A stretch of DNA of 64,000 nucleotides from NCBI RefSeq assembly GCF_001548115.1, contig NZ_AP014821.1, positions 682,001 to 746,000 of the forward strand, in the 5' to 3' direction. Below the pieces are notes generated by a model, which was not told the origin of the DNA, did no database searches, and saw only the letters and a program-made list of their open reading frames with translations. Positions 45,827-56,908 of this stretch are shown piece after piece. The stretch is from Geminocystis sp. NIES-3709 (lineage in GTDB: Bacteria; Cyanobacteriota; Cyanobacteriia; Cyanobacteriales; Cyanobacteriaceae). The first letter of the stretch is position 1. The number at the start of each line of letters is the position of its first letter. The position numbers and the translations under genes were made by a program.

Positions 45827-47080
45827 TTAAATAATTCGATTATTTTCAGCCAAAGATAATCCAGCCAAATATCCTGTTGTCCAAGCATTTTGAAAATTAA
45901 ATCCTCCCGTTACTCCATCTATATCTAAAACTTCTCCAGCAAAATATAAATTAGGGCAAATTTTACTCATCATAGTTTTAAAATCTAGTTCTTTCAATGT
46001 TACTCCACCACAGGTAACAAATTCATCTTTAAAAATTCCTTTTCCTTCAATAAAATATTGTCCTCTAGTTAATTCAATAGCTAAGTTATCTATTTCTTTT
46101 TTATTAATATCAGCCCAAATTTTATCATCATTACTTAAACTATGACTAGCAAGACTTTGCCATAATCTTTTTGGTAAATTAAACTGACTATAATTAATAA
46201 TTTTTTGCTTAGATACAGTATCTTTTATCTTAAATAATTCTTGTTTTATCGATTCTAAATTATATTCAGGAAGCCAATTAATTATTAACGGTAAATTATA
46301 TTTATTATCATATAAAATTCTAGCACCCCAAGCAGATAATTTTAAAACAGCAGGGCCACTAACTCCCCAATGAGTAATTAATAAAGCTCCTTTTTGTTCA
46401 AGTTTTTTCTTCTGTTTAATATCTATGTATAGAAAAGCATTATTAACACTAACACCGGCTAAATCTTTAATTCTTTTATCATTAATTTTAAAAGTAAATA
46501 AAGAAGGAATAGGAGATTGGATAGAGTGACCTAATTTTTTTGCCCATTCATAACCAAGAGGATTACTCCCCGTGGCAATTAAAATTTGCTTTGCTGTCAA
46601 TATATCTTCTGATTTGAGCAGGATATTAAAACCTAATTCTGACTTAATAATATTTTTGACAGGAGTTTTCGTTAATATCTTTATTCCTAAATTTTGTGCA
46701 GTTTTGACTAAACAATCAATAATAGTTTGAGAATCATCAGTGACAGGAAAAATTCTTCCATCTGCTTCAGTTTTTAATTTTATTCCTCTACTTTCAAACC
46801 AATTTATTGTGTCTTGAGGTTGAAACCGAGAAAAAGCACTTCTTAACTCTTTCCCTCCACGAGGATAATTATTGACTAAGTCTGTGGGATTCAAACAATG
46901 ATGAGTAACGTTACATCTACCTCCCCCAGAAATTTTTACTTTCCCTAATAGTTGATTGGTGGCTTCTAAAATAGCGATTTTGAGATTTGTATTATTTATA
47001 GCCGTATTAATTGCTCCAAAAAAACCCGCCGCACCACCACCAATAACAATAACATCTAAATCATAAGTCATCATTGACAT
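45827..47080 (-). CDS. HI0933/YhiN-type flavoprotein oxidoreductase
   Basis: FAD-binding protein of the HI0933 family. 417 residues. Nucleotide loop VIVIGGGAAGFFGAI, KISGGGRCNVTHHCL, and C-terminal FAD-contact stretch YFAGEVLDIDGVTGGFNFQ are the family's landmarks. Two further Met codons follow the first (MSMMTYDLDV), so the start may be three codons later. The reaction is unknown for the family. Confidence 0.85.
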   Translation of the reverse strand: MSMMTYDLDVIVIGGGAAGFFGAINTAINNTNLKIAILEATNQLLGKVKISGGGRCNVTHHCLNPTDLVNNYPRGGKELRSAFSRFQPQDTINWFESRGIKLKTEADGRIFPVTDDSQTIIDCLVKTAQNLGIKILTKTPVKNIIKSELGFNILLKSEDILTAKQILIATGSNPLGYEWAKKLGHSIQSPIPSLFTFKINDKRIKDLAGVSVNNAFLYIDIKQKKKLEQKGALLITHWGVSGPAVLKLSAWGARILYDNKYNLPLIINWLPEYNLESIKQELFKIKDTVSKQKIINYSQFNLPKRLWQSLASHSLSNDDKIWADINKKEIDNLAIELTRGQYFIEGKGIFKDEFVTCGGVTLKELDFKTMMSKICPNLYFAGEVLDIDGVTGGFNFQNAWTTGYLAGLSLAENNRII

Positions 47081-47341
47081 TCCCTATAATCACAAGACTT
47101 TCTCCGTAAACCTTAATTAACCATTATTACTAATCTTCGATCGACTTCAGAAGTACTGCTTGATCGAGTCATAGTAAATGGTCAGAATATGCTAAAATGT
47201 AATGATTAATTGAACTATAACGGTTTAACAGTTAAAAATCACTCATAAGTGATGATATTAACCTTAAATCATTAAAATTAACTACTGTCATCCTCAAACT
47301 CATTATTACAGTAGATAACTAATAATTGCAGAAAAATACTT

Positions 47342-49933
47342 ATGACATCTATCCAAGAACGCATAGTACCCACGAACTTAACCAACGAAATGTCTCGCTC
47401 TTACCTAGAATACGCCATGAGCGTTATTGTTGGGAGGGCGTTACCCGATGCAAGGGATGGATTAAAACCTGTTCATCGTCGCATTCTTTACGCTATGTAT
47501 GAATTAGGATTAATGCCCGATCGACCTTTCCGAAAATGTGCTAGGGTTGTAGGGGAAGTTTTAGGTAAATATCATCCCCACGGTGACACTGCTGTCTATG
47601 ATGCTTTAGTTAGGATGGCGCAAGACTTTTCCATGCGTAACCCCCTCATAAATGGTCATGGAAACTTTGGTAGTATAGATAATGATCCCCCGGCAGCCAT
47701 GCGTTATACGGAGTGTCGCTTACAGTCTTTAGCTACTAACGGCCTATTACGGGATATTGAAGCAGAAACTGTTGATTTTATCGATAACTTTGATGGCTCA
47801 CAACAAGAACCTGTTGTATTACCAGCAAGAGTGCCTCAATTATTATTAAATGGTGCAACGGGTATCGCTGTTGGTATGGCAACTAATATACCCCCTCACA
47901 ACTTAGGGGAGTTGATTGACGGTGCAGTCGCAATGATTCATAATCCAGAGATTACAGATTTAGAGTTAATGCAATACATACCCGGTCCTGATTTGCCCAC
48001 AGGGGCTCAAATTTTGGGCAGACAAGGTATTAAAGATGCTTATACTACTGGCAGAGGTTCAATTACCATGCGCGGTGTAGCTAATATTGAGACGGTATCC
48101 AATAAAGGCAGACAGGATAAAGAAGCGATTATTGTTACGGAGTTACCTTATCAAACCAATAAAGCTGCCCTTATAGAAAAAATTGCCGAGTTAGTTAATG
48201 ATAAAAAAATTGACGGTATTTCTGACATTCGAGATGAGAGCGATCGCAATGGGATGCGCATTGTTATAGAATTGAAACGGGATGCTTACCCCAGAGTTGT
48301 CTTAAATAATTTATACAAACAAACGGCAATTCAGAGCAATTTTGGAGCAAATATGTTGGCTTTAGTGAACAATGAGCCACAGTTGTTAACCATTCGCAAG
48401 TTTTTAGAAGTATTTCTCGAATTTCGTGTCGAAACGATCGTCAGACGTACCCGTTATTTACTCCGTAAAGCGGAAGAAAGAGATCATTTATTACAAGGAT
48501 TGTTAATCGCTTTAGGCAACCTTGACGCAGTTATCAGAATCATTCGGGGGGCAGCAGATACGGCTAACGCAAAACAAGAGTTAGTCACCAATTTTGAACT
48601 GTCAGAAACCCAAGCCGATGCTATCCTACAGATGCAATTACGTCGTTTAACTGCCCTTGAAGCAGAGAAAATCGAAGCGGAACATTTAGATTTAATGGCA
48701 CAAATCACCGATTTAAACGATATTTTAGCCCGTAGAGAGCGAATTTTTACCATTATTGAAGAAGAGTTATCAGAGATCAAAACCCTTCACGCCACCCCAA
48801 GACGTACGGAAATTGTCCAAAATGACGGGGATTTAGGGGATATTGACTTAATCGCTAATGAAAGAGTAGTAATTTTGTTGACGAATCAAGGCTACTTGAA
48901 AAAAATGCTAGTTAACACCTTTGAAGCTCAAAATCGTGCCACCAGAGGCAAATCAGGCGCAAAAATTAAAGATGATGACGTGGTAGAACATTTCTTAACA
49001 GGATGTGATCACGATCGAGTGTTATTCTTTAGTGATAAAGGGGTGGTGTATGGACTTAGTGCTTATCAAATTCCTTCAAGTTCTCGTACGGCAAGGGGTG
49101 TACCCATCGTCCAGTTATTACCTGTTGCTAGTGATGAAAAAATTACCTCTGTCATACCCGTGAGTGAATTTACGGATCATGAATATTTAGTCATGCTTAC
49201 CAAAAAAGGTTTTATCAAAAAAACTGCCCTTTCTGCCTTTGGCAATATTCGCAGTAACGGTTTAATTGCCATTTCTTTGGAAGATAATGACGAATTGCGA
49301 TGGGTAAGATTAGCAACGGAAGATGATAGTGTTTTGATCGGTTCTCGTCGTGGTATGGCAATTCATTTTCATGCCGATAATCAACAATTACGTCCTCTTG
49401 GTCGAACCGCAAAAGGAGTAAAATCAATGAAGTTACGATCAGGTGATCAAATTATTAGTATGGATATTCTACCCTCTCAAATTGTGGCAAATATTGCCGA
49501 AGCAGGAGAAAACGAGGAAGAAGATAATATTTACAGCGATGACAATGAAGAAATACTCGATAATGATACCAGTAAAAATGCTCCTTGGGCTTTAGCGGTG
49601 ACAACTAGCGGTTATGGTAAAAGAGTTCCCGTGTCTCAATTCCGTTTACAAAGACGGGCAGGTATTGGGGTTAAAGCGATTCGTTTCCGTAAACCGAAGG
49701 AAGAATTAGCCGCTTTACACATTGTTAATGGAGATGACGAGTTTATGATTATTACTACTCGTGGTATTATCATTCGTTGTGATGTCAATGCTGTGTCTCT
49801 CCAATCTCGTAATGCTAGTGGGGTACGGGTGCAAAAACTTGATTCCGATGATGCGATCGCTGCTATTGCATTAGTACCACCAGCAGGAGAGGAACAAGAG
49901 CAAGAACAAGAGCAGGAGCAAGAACAAGAATAA
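47342..49933 (+). CDS. gyrA: DNA gyrase subunit A
   Basis: Breakage-reunion subunit of gyrase. 863 residues. The start is [28 protein letters not shown], active-site tyrosine in MRYTECRL, GyrA box [13 protein letters not shown] in the C-terminal beta-pinwheel. The quinolone-region motif [17 protein letters not shown] has Thr where E. coli has Ser83 and keeps the Asp. An acidic insert ([19 protein letters not shown]) and a C-terminal run of about six Glu-Gln pairs are additions of low complexity. About 260 bp of AT-rich leader precedes it. Confidence 0.97.
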   Translation: MTSIQERIVPTNLTNEMSRSYLEYAMSVIVGRALPDARDGLKPVHRRILYAMYELGLMPDRPFRKCARVVGEVLGKYHPHGDTAVYDALVRMAQDFSMRNPLINGHGNFGSIDNDPPAAMRYTECRLQSLATNGLLRDIEAETVDFIDNFDGSQQEPVVLPARVPQLLLNGATGIAVGMATNIPPHNLGELIDGAVAMIHNPEITDLELMQYIPGPDLPTGAQILGRQGIKDAYTTGRGSITMRGVANIETVSNKGRQDKEAIIVTELPYQTNKAALIEKIAELVNDKKIDGISDIRDESDRNGMRIVIELKRDAYPRVVLNNLYKQTAIQSNFGANMLALVNNEPQLLTIRKFLEVFLEFRVETIVRRTRYLLRKAEERDHLLQGLLIALGNLDAVIRIIRGAADTANAKQELVTNFELSETQADAILQMQLRRLTALEAEKIEAEHLDLMAQITDLNDILARRERIFTIIEEELSEIKTLHATPRRTEIVQNDGDLGDIDLIANERVVILLTNQGYLKKMLVNTFEAQNRATRGKSGAKIKDDDVVEHFLTGCDHDRVLFFSDKGVVYGLSAYQIPSSSRTARGVPIVQLLPVASDEKITSVIPVSEFTDHEYLVMLTKKGFIKKTALSAFGNIRSNGLIAISLEDNDELRWVRLATEDDSVLIGSRRGMAIHFHADNQQLRPLGRTAKGVKSMKLRSGDQIISMDILPSQIVANIAEAGENEEEDNIYSDDNEEILDNDTSKNAPWALAVTTSGYGKRVPVSQFRLQRRAGIGVKAIRFRKPKEELAALHIVNGDDEFMIITTRGIIIRCDVNAVSLQSRNASGVRVQKLDSDDAIAAIALVPPAGEEQEQEQEQEQEQE

Positions 49934-49961
49934 AGAAGGTTTGAGCAAAATTGATATTCTC

Positions 49962-49993
49962 CCACCGATAAGTTAAAAAAATTGTGTCGGTGG
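49962..49993. repeat. Inverted repeat in the gyrA-lpxC gap
   Basis: CCACCGA (49962-49968) and TCGGTGG (49987-49993) can form a 7-bp stem with an 18-base loop. No T run follows, so it may be a weak terminator or a leader hairpin for lpxC. Confidence 0.35.
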
Positions 49994-50030
49994 ATTCTCA
50001 TTAGTTCTATTTAAAATTTTGGGTAAAACT

Positions 50031-50843
50031 ATGTTTAGTTCCTTTAAATTATCAGGAATTGGTCTTCATTCTGGTGCGAAAACTACGGTTAAAGTATCCC
50101 CCGCAGAAAAAGGAAAGGGGCGTTATTTTGTACGAGTTGATTTACCTGATAAACCTATTATTCCGGCTTCGATCGACTGTATTGCAACTACAACCTTATC
50201 TACCGAATTGAGTAATGGAGAAGCTAAAATTAGAACCGTAGAACATTTATTGGCTAGTTTATTTGCTTGTGGTGTCGAAGATGCAGAAATTGCCATTGAT
50301 GGTTACGAAGTTCCTTTGTTAGATGGTTCAGCACAAATCTGGGTAAATCATATTGACAATAAATCAGAAAATCCTTTTCGAGATATTACCGAAACTATTA
50401 CCGAAGAAATCTGGGTGAGGAAAGGAGATGCTTTTTGTGCCGTTTTGCCTTCTCCAGAAATCAAGTTTAGTTATGGTGTTGATTATCCTTACCCTGTTTT
50501 ACAAAATCAATGGTATAGTTGGTATCCTGAAAGAGAACATTTTGTAACGGCGATCGCCCCCGCCCGTACTTTTGGATTTGCAGATCAAATTAAACAGCTA
50601 CAAACAGCAGGATTAATTAAAGGCGGTACTCTCGAAAATGCCTTAGTATGTGATGATAAAGGTTGGTTAAACCCCCCCTTGCGATTTGAAAACGAGGCCG
50701 TCAGACATAAACTATTAGACTTAATTGGAGACTTAAGTTTATTGGGAAAAATACCTCGTGCCCATTATTTAGCCTATAAAGCTAGTCATCAACTTCATAC
50801 GGAATTAGCAAAAAAAATCAAATTATCACAAATAAGAATATGA
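50031..50843 (+). CDS. lpxC: UDP-3-O-acyl-N-acetylglucosamine deacetylase
   Basis: Zinc deacetylase of the committed step of lipid A synthesis. ATG 50031 gives [18 protein letters not shown], the natural start; a TTG at 50019 is 4 codons earlier. Zinc and catalytic motifs: [27 protein letters not shown], and [14 protein letters not shown]. 270 residues, near the normal length. It follows gyrA by about 100 bp; the fabZ/lpxA genes often seen after lpxC are not here. Confidence 0.94.
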   Translation: MFSSFKLSGIGLHSGAKTTVKVSPAEKGKGRYFVRVDLPDKPIIPASIDCIATTTLSTELSNGEAKIRTVEHLLASLFACGVEDAEIAIDGYEVPLLDGSAQIWVNHIDNKSENPFRDITETITEEIWVRKGDAFCAVLPSPEIKFSYGVDYPYPVLQNQWYSWYPEREHFVTAIAPARTFGFADQIKQLQTAGLIKGGTLENALVCDDKGWLNPPLRFENEAVRHKLLDLIGDLSLLGKIPRAHYLAYKASHQLHTELAKKIKLSQIRI

Positions 50844-50849
50844 TCTTTG

Positions 50850-51419
50850 TTATGCCAAATTACAAGAAATCAGACGAGAAAAGAAAAATGTCACCATCTT
50901 TAAACCATAAGGAGATTTCCACCAGTGAGCAGGAAAACACCCATCAGGTGCAGATAAGCTAAAATTCCAACTATCATATTCCTCAAATCGGGCTTGTTTT
51001 TTCTCATTTAACCATCCTACAGAATCAGCAAATTCTACTAATATTTTAGTATCTTGAGTTCTCAAAGTATCAATATTTCCCCCTACTTGATAATAGGTTT
51101 TCAATTGAATACTAAAACCAAATTTTTCTTCACTATATTTTTTCCATAGTGCATCAATTACGCTCAAAGAGTTACAAGGATATTTAGCAACATCATCAGG
51201 AGTTAAATTATCTCTTTGTTTTCCTGCCACCTCTAAGATAATTTTAGTCGTTTCTTCATCAGCCGATCGAATATCTCCTTCTTGTAATAACTGTTGAAGT
51301 TTGCCATATCTAACTACATCAGGTAATAAAATTATTTGTCCTTGAAGTTGATTAACAAGATTAGTTAATTCTGTGACTTTAGTTTCTAATTCCGTCAGTC
51401 TAGTGTCTGTATCTGTCAT
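50850..51419 (-). CDS. GUN4-domain protein with coiled-coil N terminus
   Basis: 189 residues. Residues 1-30 are a short coiled coil (TRLTELETKVTELTNLVNQL). The GUN4-like core follows: YGKLQQLLQEGDIRSADEET, YPCNSLSVIDALWKKYSEEKFGFS and WNFSLSAPDGCFPAHWW. GUN4 proteins bind porphyrins and boost Mg-chelatase, but many cyanobacterial members only share the fold, so a chlorophyll role is not assumed. It converges with lpxC on the other strand with a 6-bp gap. Confidence 0.82.
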   Translation of the reverse strand: MTDTDTRLTELETKVTELTNLVNQLQGQIILLPDVVRYGKLQQLLQEGDIRSADEETTKIILEVAGKQRDNLTPDDVAKYPCNSLSVIDALWKKYSEEKFGFSIQLKTYYQVGGNIDTLRTQDTKILVEFADSVGWLNEKKQARFEEYDSWNFSLSAPDGCFPAHWWKSPYGLKMVTFFFSRLISCNLA

Positions 51420-51467
51420 AAATAAATGAGTATTTTTACTATTTTTGATATTAACATTCTTTCTTAA

Positions 51468-51995
51468 TTAATCATCTTGATTAAATTCACCAATAAATCT
51501 AATAAGATCTTCATTCCAATTTTGATTATATTCTACTTTTTTACCAGAGAACGATCGAAATAATTTTTGATGATTAGTAAAAGAAAACTCATCTTTTCTT
51601 ATAAAATAATCTTTAATCCATGTTTCTAACATTTTTAGATTAGCATTTTGATCGTCTAAATTTTCATATTTATGACTTTCCCAATCTCTATTTTTAGCAT
51701 TATTTAGACAAGTATTTAGATCAGGGTTTAGGAAAATTAAAAAATTACCATAAGATAAAATTTCTGCGATTAAATCTCCATAACATCCTTCAATAACCCA
51801 ATTTTTATTTAAGTTAATAAAATGATTTATGTCTTCCATACTAGAAGATAAAGAACGTCTCACAGGAGTTTCTTGTTTTTCCCATGCCAAAATATCAAGA
51901 TCAAGATGAGTTAAACTAAATTTTTGCTTTAATTTTAAGGCTAAACTAGATTTTCCTGAGCTAGAATTACCAAGAATAATTATTTTTAATGCCAT
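51468..51995 (-). CDS. P-loop NTPase, adenylate-kinase-like
   Basis: About 175 residues from ATG 51993-51995 (MALKIIILGNSSSGKSSLA). P-loop GNSSSGKSS and the WVIEGCYGDLIAEIL stretch resemble small P-loop kinases of the shikimate or adenylate-kinase type (FlaR-like group). An upstream ATG at 52031 would overlap the neighbouring epimerase gene, so I use the shorter form. Substrate unknown. Confidence 0.7.
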   Translation of the reverse strand: MALKIIILGNSSSGKSSLALKLKQKFSLTHLDLDILAWEKQETPVRRSLSSSMEDINHFINLNKNWVIEGCYGDLIAEILSYGNFLIFLNPDLNTCLNNAKNRDWESHKYENLDDQNANLKMLETWIKDYFIRKDEFSFTNHQKLFRSFSGKKVEYNQNWNEDLIRFIGEFNQDD

Positions 51996-52011
51996 ATCAA
52001 GGTTAATGTTT

Positions 52012-52956
52012 TTAAACTTTAGAAACTGCAAGGAGAGTTGTTAAATTAGGAGCATAAGAATCTAAATTAAATGTTTTAGGATTAACAAATTTCTTATGGA
52101 CAAAATGACGATAATTTAAACAAAAATAATCCCAATCTGCCATTTGTACATTAAAAACTTTAATAAAAAATTTGGCTAGTAAAATTGATAATGGAATTTG
52201 AAAATAAACTTTTTTTCCAAAATAATTACTAATTTCTTTAATGGCTTCATTAACTTTTAAAGATGGATTCGCTAACACAAATTTTTTCTCAAAACTTCTA
52301 TCTAAATTATTTCTATTTTCTATTAAATAAATAATAACTTTGGCAATGTCTTTAGCGTGGATAAAATGAAAACTACCATCAGCCTCAAACCAACGAATTA
52401 AATTGATTAATTTTGGTAAATCTTTTAATCCTGCGGAAAGATGAGAGTAGGGTTTATTTTCGTCGCCGCCAAAAACAAGGGTAGGATACACAGTGATAAT
52501 TTTATCATACAATTTTAATTCAGATAGTTTAGTAAAACATTGATATTTTGTACGAATATAATCTGTTCCAATTTCTCCTGCTTCGGATAAAAGTTGATTA
52601 TTTTGATTTAAAATACTCGCTGTAGAAAAGTAAATTATTTGTTGACAATTATCATCGTTTAAACTGTTAATTAAATTAATATTAGCTTCTACATTTATTT
52701 GATAAGATTCTTCTTCACCTCCCCAACAAGTGGCTGCTAAAATTGCTATATTTATGGTACTTAATAATTCTTGATAATCGAGAATTTTGGCTAAATCTCC
52801 TTGTATAATATGGATTCCTTCTCGATCGTTATAGTTAAATTTTAATTTACTAGGATTTCTGACTAAAAAAAATAATTCATGATCTGTATTTTGAATTAAA
52901 AAATCAGCTATATAATGACCGATACAACCACTAGCACCTGTTATAAAAATACGCAT
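52012..52956 (-). CDS. NAD-dependent epimerase/dehydratase (extended SDR)
   Basis: 314 residues with the nucleotide motif ITGASGCIGHYIADFL (GxxGxxG), the IAILAATCWGGEE stretch and the catalytic tyrosine candidate in YIRTKYQCFTKLSE (YxxxK). Extended SDRs act on nucleotide sugars or flavonoid-type substrates; the substrate is unknown. It lies 16 bp upstream of the P-loop gene on the same strand. Confidence 0.85.
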   Translation of the reverse strand: MRIFITGASGCIGHYIADFLIQNTDHELFFLVRNPSKLKFNYNDREGIHIIQGDLAKILDYQELLSTINIAILAATCWGGEEESYQINVEANINLINSLNDDNCQQIIYFSTASILNQNNQLLSEAGEIGTDYIRTKYQCFTKLSELKLYDKIITVYPTLVFGGDENKPYSHLSAGLKDLPKLINLIRWFEADGSFHFIHAKDIAKVIIYLIENRNNLDRSFEKKFVLANPSLKVNEAIKEISNYFGKKVYFQIPLSILLAKFFIKVFNVQMADWDYFCLNYRHFVHKKFVNPKTFNLDSYAPNLTTLLAVSKV

Positions 52957-53048
52957 ATTTAAAATTTATAAAAACAATAGTTTGATCATTATTCACTATA
53001 AACTGATTAAGTGCAAAAATTTTTTCATTAACAACTTTGAGATATTAA

Positions 53049-54797
53049 TTACATTCTTTCCAATACAGAAATGCCTAATAAATATAAACCTTGTTTAATA
53101 ATTTTTGCCGTCAAATCTGCTAAAACTAAACGAGATAGTTTTACCTTTTCTTCTGCTTGTAAAATCGGACATTGATCATAAAATTGATTAAATTTTTGAC
53201 TTAATTCAAATAAGTATAAACAAAGACGATTTGGTAATAAATCTTTTTCTACTTCTTGGATAATAAAATTGAACTGTAAAAGATGTTTTGCTAATATTAA
53301 TTCACCATCTTCTGTGAGGATAATATTTTTATCAGAAATTAAACTATTTAAGTCAATATTGCCTTTTCGACTGATACCTTGTACTCGCACATAAGCATAT
53401 AAAAGATAAGGGGCAGTGTTTCCTTGTAATGCTAACATTTTATCGTAGCTAAATTTATAATCAGTGGTGCGATTTTGGCTTAAATCTGCGTATTTTACTG
53501 CACTTAAACCGACTATTTTACTTACTAAATTAACAAAATTTTCATCCTCATTTCTTTTCTCAATTTCTAGGCGATTTTCTAAGTCTTTTTTTGCTCGATC
53601 GATAGCTTCATCTAATAAGTCTTTTAAGCGAATAGTCTCACCCGATCGAGTCTTGATTTTTTTGCCATCTTCTGCTAAAACTAGACCAAAAGGTACATGA
53701 ACTAAATCGACATTATCAGGAATAAAATTAGCTTTTTTTGCTACTTGAAAAACTTGAGCAAAATGATTAGATTGTCCTGCATCAGTGACATAGATTATGC
53801 GAGTAGCTTTATCTTCATTAATACGATATTTTAATGCCGCTAAATCAGTAGTAGCGTAATTATAACCCCCATCAGATTTTTGCACAATTAACGGTAAAGG
53901 ATTGCCTTCTTTATTGACAAAACCATCGAGAAAAACACATTTTGCTCCTTGATTTTCTGTTAAGATATTTGCTGTTTCTAAATCCTTGATAACTTTAGGT
54001 AAAAAGGGATTATAAAAAGATTCGCCTCTTTCTGTTAATTTTATATCTAAAAGTTGATAAATAACTTCAAATTCTCTGCGAGATTGTTCACATAGTAATT
54101 GCCATGCTTGGATACTTTCTGGATCTTTACTTTGTAGTTTTACTACTTCTTGACGAGCGGTTTCTTGAAATTCTAAATCTTGATCAAATTTTAATTTTGC
54201 TTGTTTATAAAGAGTAACTAAATCTCCAATTTCAACAGCGTTAGCAGTAGTTAAAACCTCTGGTTTTTCTATGCGTAAATAAGCAATTAACATCCCAAAT
54301 TGAGTACCCCAATCTCCCACATGATTTAGTCTTAAAACTTGATGTCCTCTAAATTCTAATATTCGGGCAATACTATCACCAATAATAGTCGATCGAAGAT
54401 GACCAACGTGCATTTCTTTGGCAATATTTGGGCTAGAAAAATCAACGATAGTAGTGTCAGCTTTATCAGTTTTTATGACTCCTAAACGCTCATCTTGATA
54501 AACTAAATTAATTTGTTGAGTAATATATTGAGGGTTAATTTTGATGTTAATAAATCCGGGGCCAGCAATTTCTAAAGGTTCACAAAAATTATCTATATTA
54601 ATATTATCAATAATTGTTTGAGCGATCGATCTAGGAGGTTTTTGTAAAGTTTTTGCTAAAGATAAAGCAACATTACATTGATAATCTCCAAATTTAGGAT
54701 TACTGGCAGGTACAACTAAAGGTTCAATTAAAGTTATATTCCCGCCAAAAGCCTGATATAAAGCAGTAGTAAAAATATTTCTAAGTTTTTCAATCAT
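53049..54797 (-). CDS. argS: Arginyl-tRNA synthetase
   Basis: Class I aminoacyl-tRNA synthetase for arginine. 582 residues. HIGH-like motif [20 protein letters not shown], later [20 protein letters not shown] near the KMSK position, and the C-terminal DALR anticodon domain ([23 protein letters not shown]). Its cognate tRNA-Arg(TCT) at 7446 is the CAST target, but the two are 46 kb apart. Confidence 0.97.
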   Translation of the reverse strand: MIEKLRNIFTTALYQAFGGNITLIEPLVVPASNPKFGDYQCNVALSLAKTLQKPPRSIAQTIIDNINIDNFCEPLEIAGPGFINIKINPQYITQQINLVYQDERLGVIKTDKADTTIVDFSSPNIAKEMHVGHLRSTIIGDSIARILEFRGHQVLRLNHVGDWGTQFGMLIAYLRIEKPEVLTTANAVEIGDLVTLYKQAKLKFDQDLEFQETARQEVVKLQSKDPESIQAWQLLCEQSRREFEVIYQLLDIKLTERGESFYNPFLPKVIKDLETANILTENQGAKCVFLDGFVNKEGNPLPLIVQKSDGGYNYATTDLAALKYRINEDKATRIIYVTDAGQSNHFAQVFQVAKKANFIPDNVDLVHVPFGLVLAEDGKKIKTRSGETIRLKDLLDEAIDRAKKDLENRLEIEKRNEDENFVNLVSKIVGLSAVKYADLSQNRTTDYKFSYDKMLALQGNTAPYLLYAYVRVQGISRKGNIDLNSLISDKNIILTEDGELILAKHLLQFNFIIQEVEKDLLPNRLCLYLFELSQKFNQFYDQCPILQAEEKVKLSRLVLADLTAKIIKQGLYLLGISVLERM

Positions 54798-55159
54798 GAA
54801 AATATTTGATAAATATATAAAAATAAATATAGTAGGAAGGTTTAATAACTCACTTTTTCAAAACTAATAACTTAAGTCTTCTTAAAAGATTTTAAATACC
54901 TATTATTTTCCTAATTATACTATTCGATCGAGCTTAAATATTAGACCTTGATAATTTTAGGGATAAAAGCGCAAAATCTCCCCCTACTTCTAGTATCCTC
55001 GTCTTCCTCTTTTTACCTTCATAAGTAAATTAGATGGATTTGAGATTATATCCTGTCTCTAACTATATATGTATCAATTTTTACGAAAGAGAAAACCAGA
55101 TCTCCTCATAATATTAGGGTTAAATTGCAAATAATACTTATTTAGACGGTAATAAAAAA
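54798..55159. other. Divergent intergenic region argS/urtC
   Basis: 362 bp without a gene. It holds the NtcA-type promoter for urtC (55071-55112). The argS promoter is not evident. Confidence 0.55.
55071..55112 (+). promoter_or_regulatory. NtcA-activated promoter of urtC
   Basis: GTA-TCAATTTT-TAC (55071-55084) fits the NtcA consensus GTAN8TAC exactly. CATAAT follows at 55107-55112, 22 bp downstream, the standard spacing of class II NtcA promoters. A start near 55119 would leave a leader of about 40 nt. A urea transport gene is a natural member of the nitrogen regulon. Confidence 0.75.
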
Positions 55160-56296
55160 ATGGTAAGTAGTACCTTATCTCAAATCAAACAAAACAAAAA
55201 ACAAAAATTATGGATAGAAATAGGAGTAATCGTTGGTGTTATCATTCTCTTGTCAATAATTTTACCCATTACTTTAAGTCAATTCCGATTACAGTTATTG
55301 GGGAGAATTTTAGCTTTAGCCATCGTTGGTTTAGGTATTGATTTGATTTGGGGTTACACAGGATTACTTAGTCTCGGCCACGGAATTTTCTTTGCTTTGG
55401 GGGGGTACGCCTTCGCTATGCACCTAAAATTACAACTACCTGACGGACAATTACCAGAGTTTTTCAACCTTTACGGTGTAACGGAATTACCTTTATTTTG
55501 GAAACCTTTTTATTCTTTTCCATTTACTATTATCGCTGTTGTTGTCGTTCCTGCGATCGTAGCTGGATTATTGGGTTACTTAGTTTTTCGTAATCGCATC
55601 AAGGGAGTATATTTTTCGATTCTGACTCAAGCGGCGTTGATTGTATTTTTTAACTTTTTTAATGGACAACAAAAATTAATCAATGGTACTAATGGACTAA
55701 AAACTGACACTGAGGAGATATTTGGAGTGTTAGCTAGTTCAGATACTGCTCAATTTGCTTTTTATCAATTTACCATACTTTTTCTTTTGCTGTGCTATCT
55801 TCTTTGTCGTTGGCTTACTAGCGGTAGATTTGGACGTTTATTAATTGCCATTCGAGATGATGAAAATAGAGTTAGATTCTCTGGTTATGATCCTACATGG
55901 TTTAAAGTTGTAGTTTTTGCTGTTTCGGGAGCTATTGCTGGAATTGCGGGTGCATTATACACTGTGCAAACTGCTATTATCACTCCTAGTATAATGGAAG
56001 TAGCGTTTTCGATCGAAATGGTTATTTGGGTAGCGGTAGGAGGTAGAGGCACACTGGTAGGTGCAATTATCGGCACTGTATTAGTAAGATTAGGACAAAG
56101 TTTCCTTAGTGAGAAATTCCCCGATATATGGTTATTCTTCCAAGGTGCATTATTTTTAATCGTAGTTACAATTTTACCTAACGGTATTGTCGGTTGGTGG
56201 CAAAACTGGGCATGGCTTAAACTAAAATCTCTGTTGGGGTTACAATCATCCTTAATTACTTATCCTTCTCTTGAAGAAGTAGAAGAGGAAACCTAA
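55160..56296 (+). CDS. urtC: Urea ABC transporter permease UrtC
   Basis: One of the two permeases of the high-affinity urea importer UrtABCDE. 378 residues, branched-chain amino-acid permease family, with about ten membrane segments. It includes GIDLIWGYTGLLSLGHGIFFALGGY, the YFSILTQAALIVFFNFFNG insert, and AVGGRGTLVGAIIGTVLV. The other urt genes are not in this window, so urtC is alone. Expression probably depends on NtcA. Confidence 0.92.
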   Translation: MVSSTLSQIKQNKKQKLWIEIGVIVGVIILLSIILPITLSQFRLQLLGRILALAIVGLGIDLIWGYTGLLSLGHGIFFALGGYAFAMHLKLQLPDGQLPEFFNLYGVTELPLFWKPFYSFPFTIIAVVVVPAIVAGLLGYLVFRNRIKGVYFSILTQAALIVFFNFFNGQQKLINGTNGLKTDTEEIFGVLASSDTAQFAFYQFTILFLLLCYLLCRWLTSGRFGRLLIAIRDDENRVRFSGYDPTWFKVVVFAVSGAIAGIAGALYTVQTAIITPSIMEVAFSIEMVIWVAVGGRGTLVGAIIGTVLVRLGQSFLSEKFPDIWLFFQGALFLIVVTILPNGIVGWWQNWAWLKLKSLLGLQSSLITYPSLEEVEEET

Positions 56297-56328
56297 CACA
56301 TGACAATTGACAGTTGACTCTTAATTAC

Positions 56329-56700
56329 CTATCCATTGTGTTTCAGTAGATATTTAATGGTTTTAAGTAATTCCATTGTTTTAAAAGGTTTAATGATATA
56401 GGCATCAGCCCCTTGTCTTGTAGCCCAGTGAATGTCAAAGTCTTCTCCTTTTGTGGAACAAATGATTACGGGAACTTTCTCTGTGGTAGGATTTGTTTTT
56501 ATCCAACGACATAATTCATAACCATTCATTTCTGGCATAACTACATCTGTAATTACTAAGCTAAATTGCTCTTGTTCCATAATTTTGGTCGCTTCTACCC
56601 CATTCACAGCCTCTTTTACCTGAATATTAAACTGCTTTAGTGCTTCGCAGATCACTTCTCTGGGAGTATGATTATCATCAACAACTAAAATTTTAATCAT
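56329..56700 (-). CDS. Single-domain response regulator (CheY-like)
   Basis: 123 residues, receiver only. Acidic pocket in ILVVDDNHTPRE, phospho-Asp in LVITDVVMPEMNG, Thr/Ser switch in VIICSTKGEDFD and the invariant Lys in AYIIKPFKTMELL. No output domain. It may pair with a pilus or chemosensory histidine kinase, but none is adjacent. Confidence 0.93.
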   Translation of the reverse strand: MIKILVVDDNHTPREVICEALKQFNIQVKEAVNGVEATKIMEQEQFSLVITDVVMPEMNGYELCRWIKTNPTTEKVPVIICSTKGEDFDIHWATRQGADAYIIKPFKTMELLKTIKYLLKHNG

Positions 56701-56908
56701 GATTTGATTAACACTTGAAAGATTATAGGGAGTAGATGGACTAAATAATTATAGAGAATGATTAGAAATGGATTAGATTTGAACGATTTTTAGTCGCTAT
56801 AATCCCCATGACAAACCGATTCAATTATAACATAAAACCCGTCTCGTGCTGATTTGTAGCTTTCTTGTTTGAAGAAAAATTTAGCAAGAGGATTTTTTGT
56901 ACAAAAAG

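Noticed and set aside
47238-47253. Short hairpin ATCACT-CATA-AGTGAT upstream of gyrA
   Set aside because: Six pairs in AT-rich DNA are expected by chance and no supporting motif is nearby.
49636-50001. Minus-strand frame with a Cys/Ser repeat opposite the gyrA tail
   Set aside because: Produced by the complement of the Glu-Gln repeat in gyrA.
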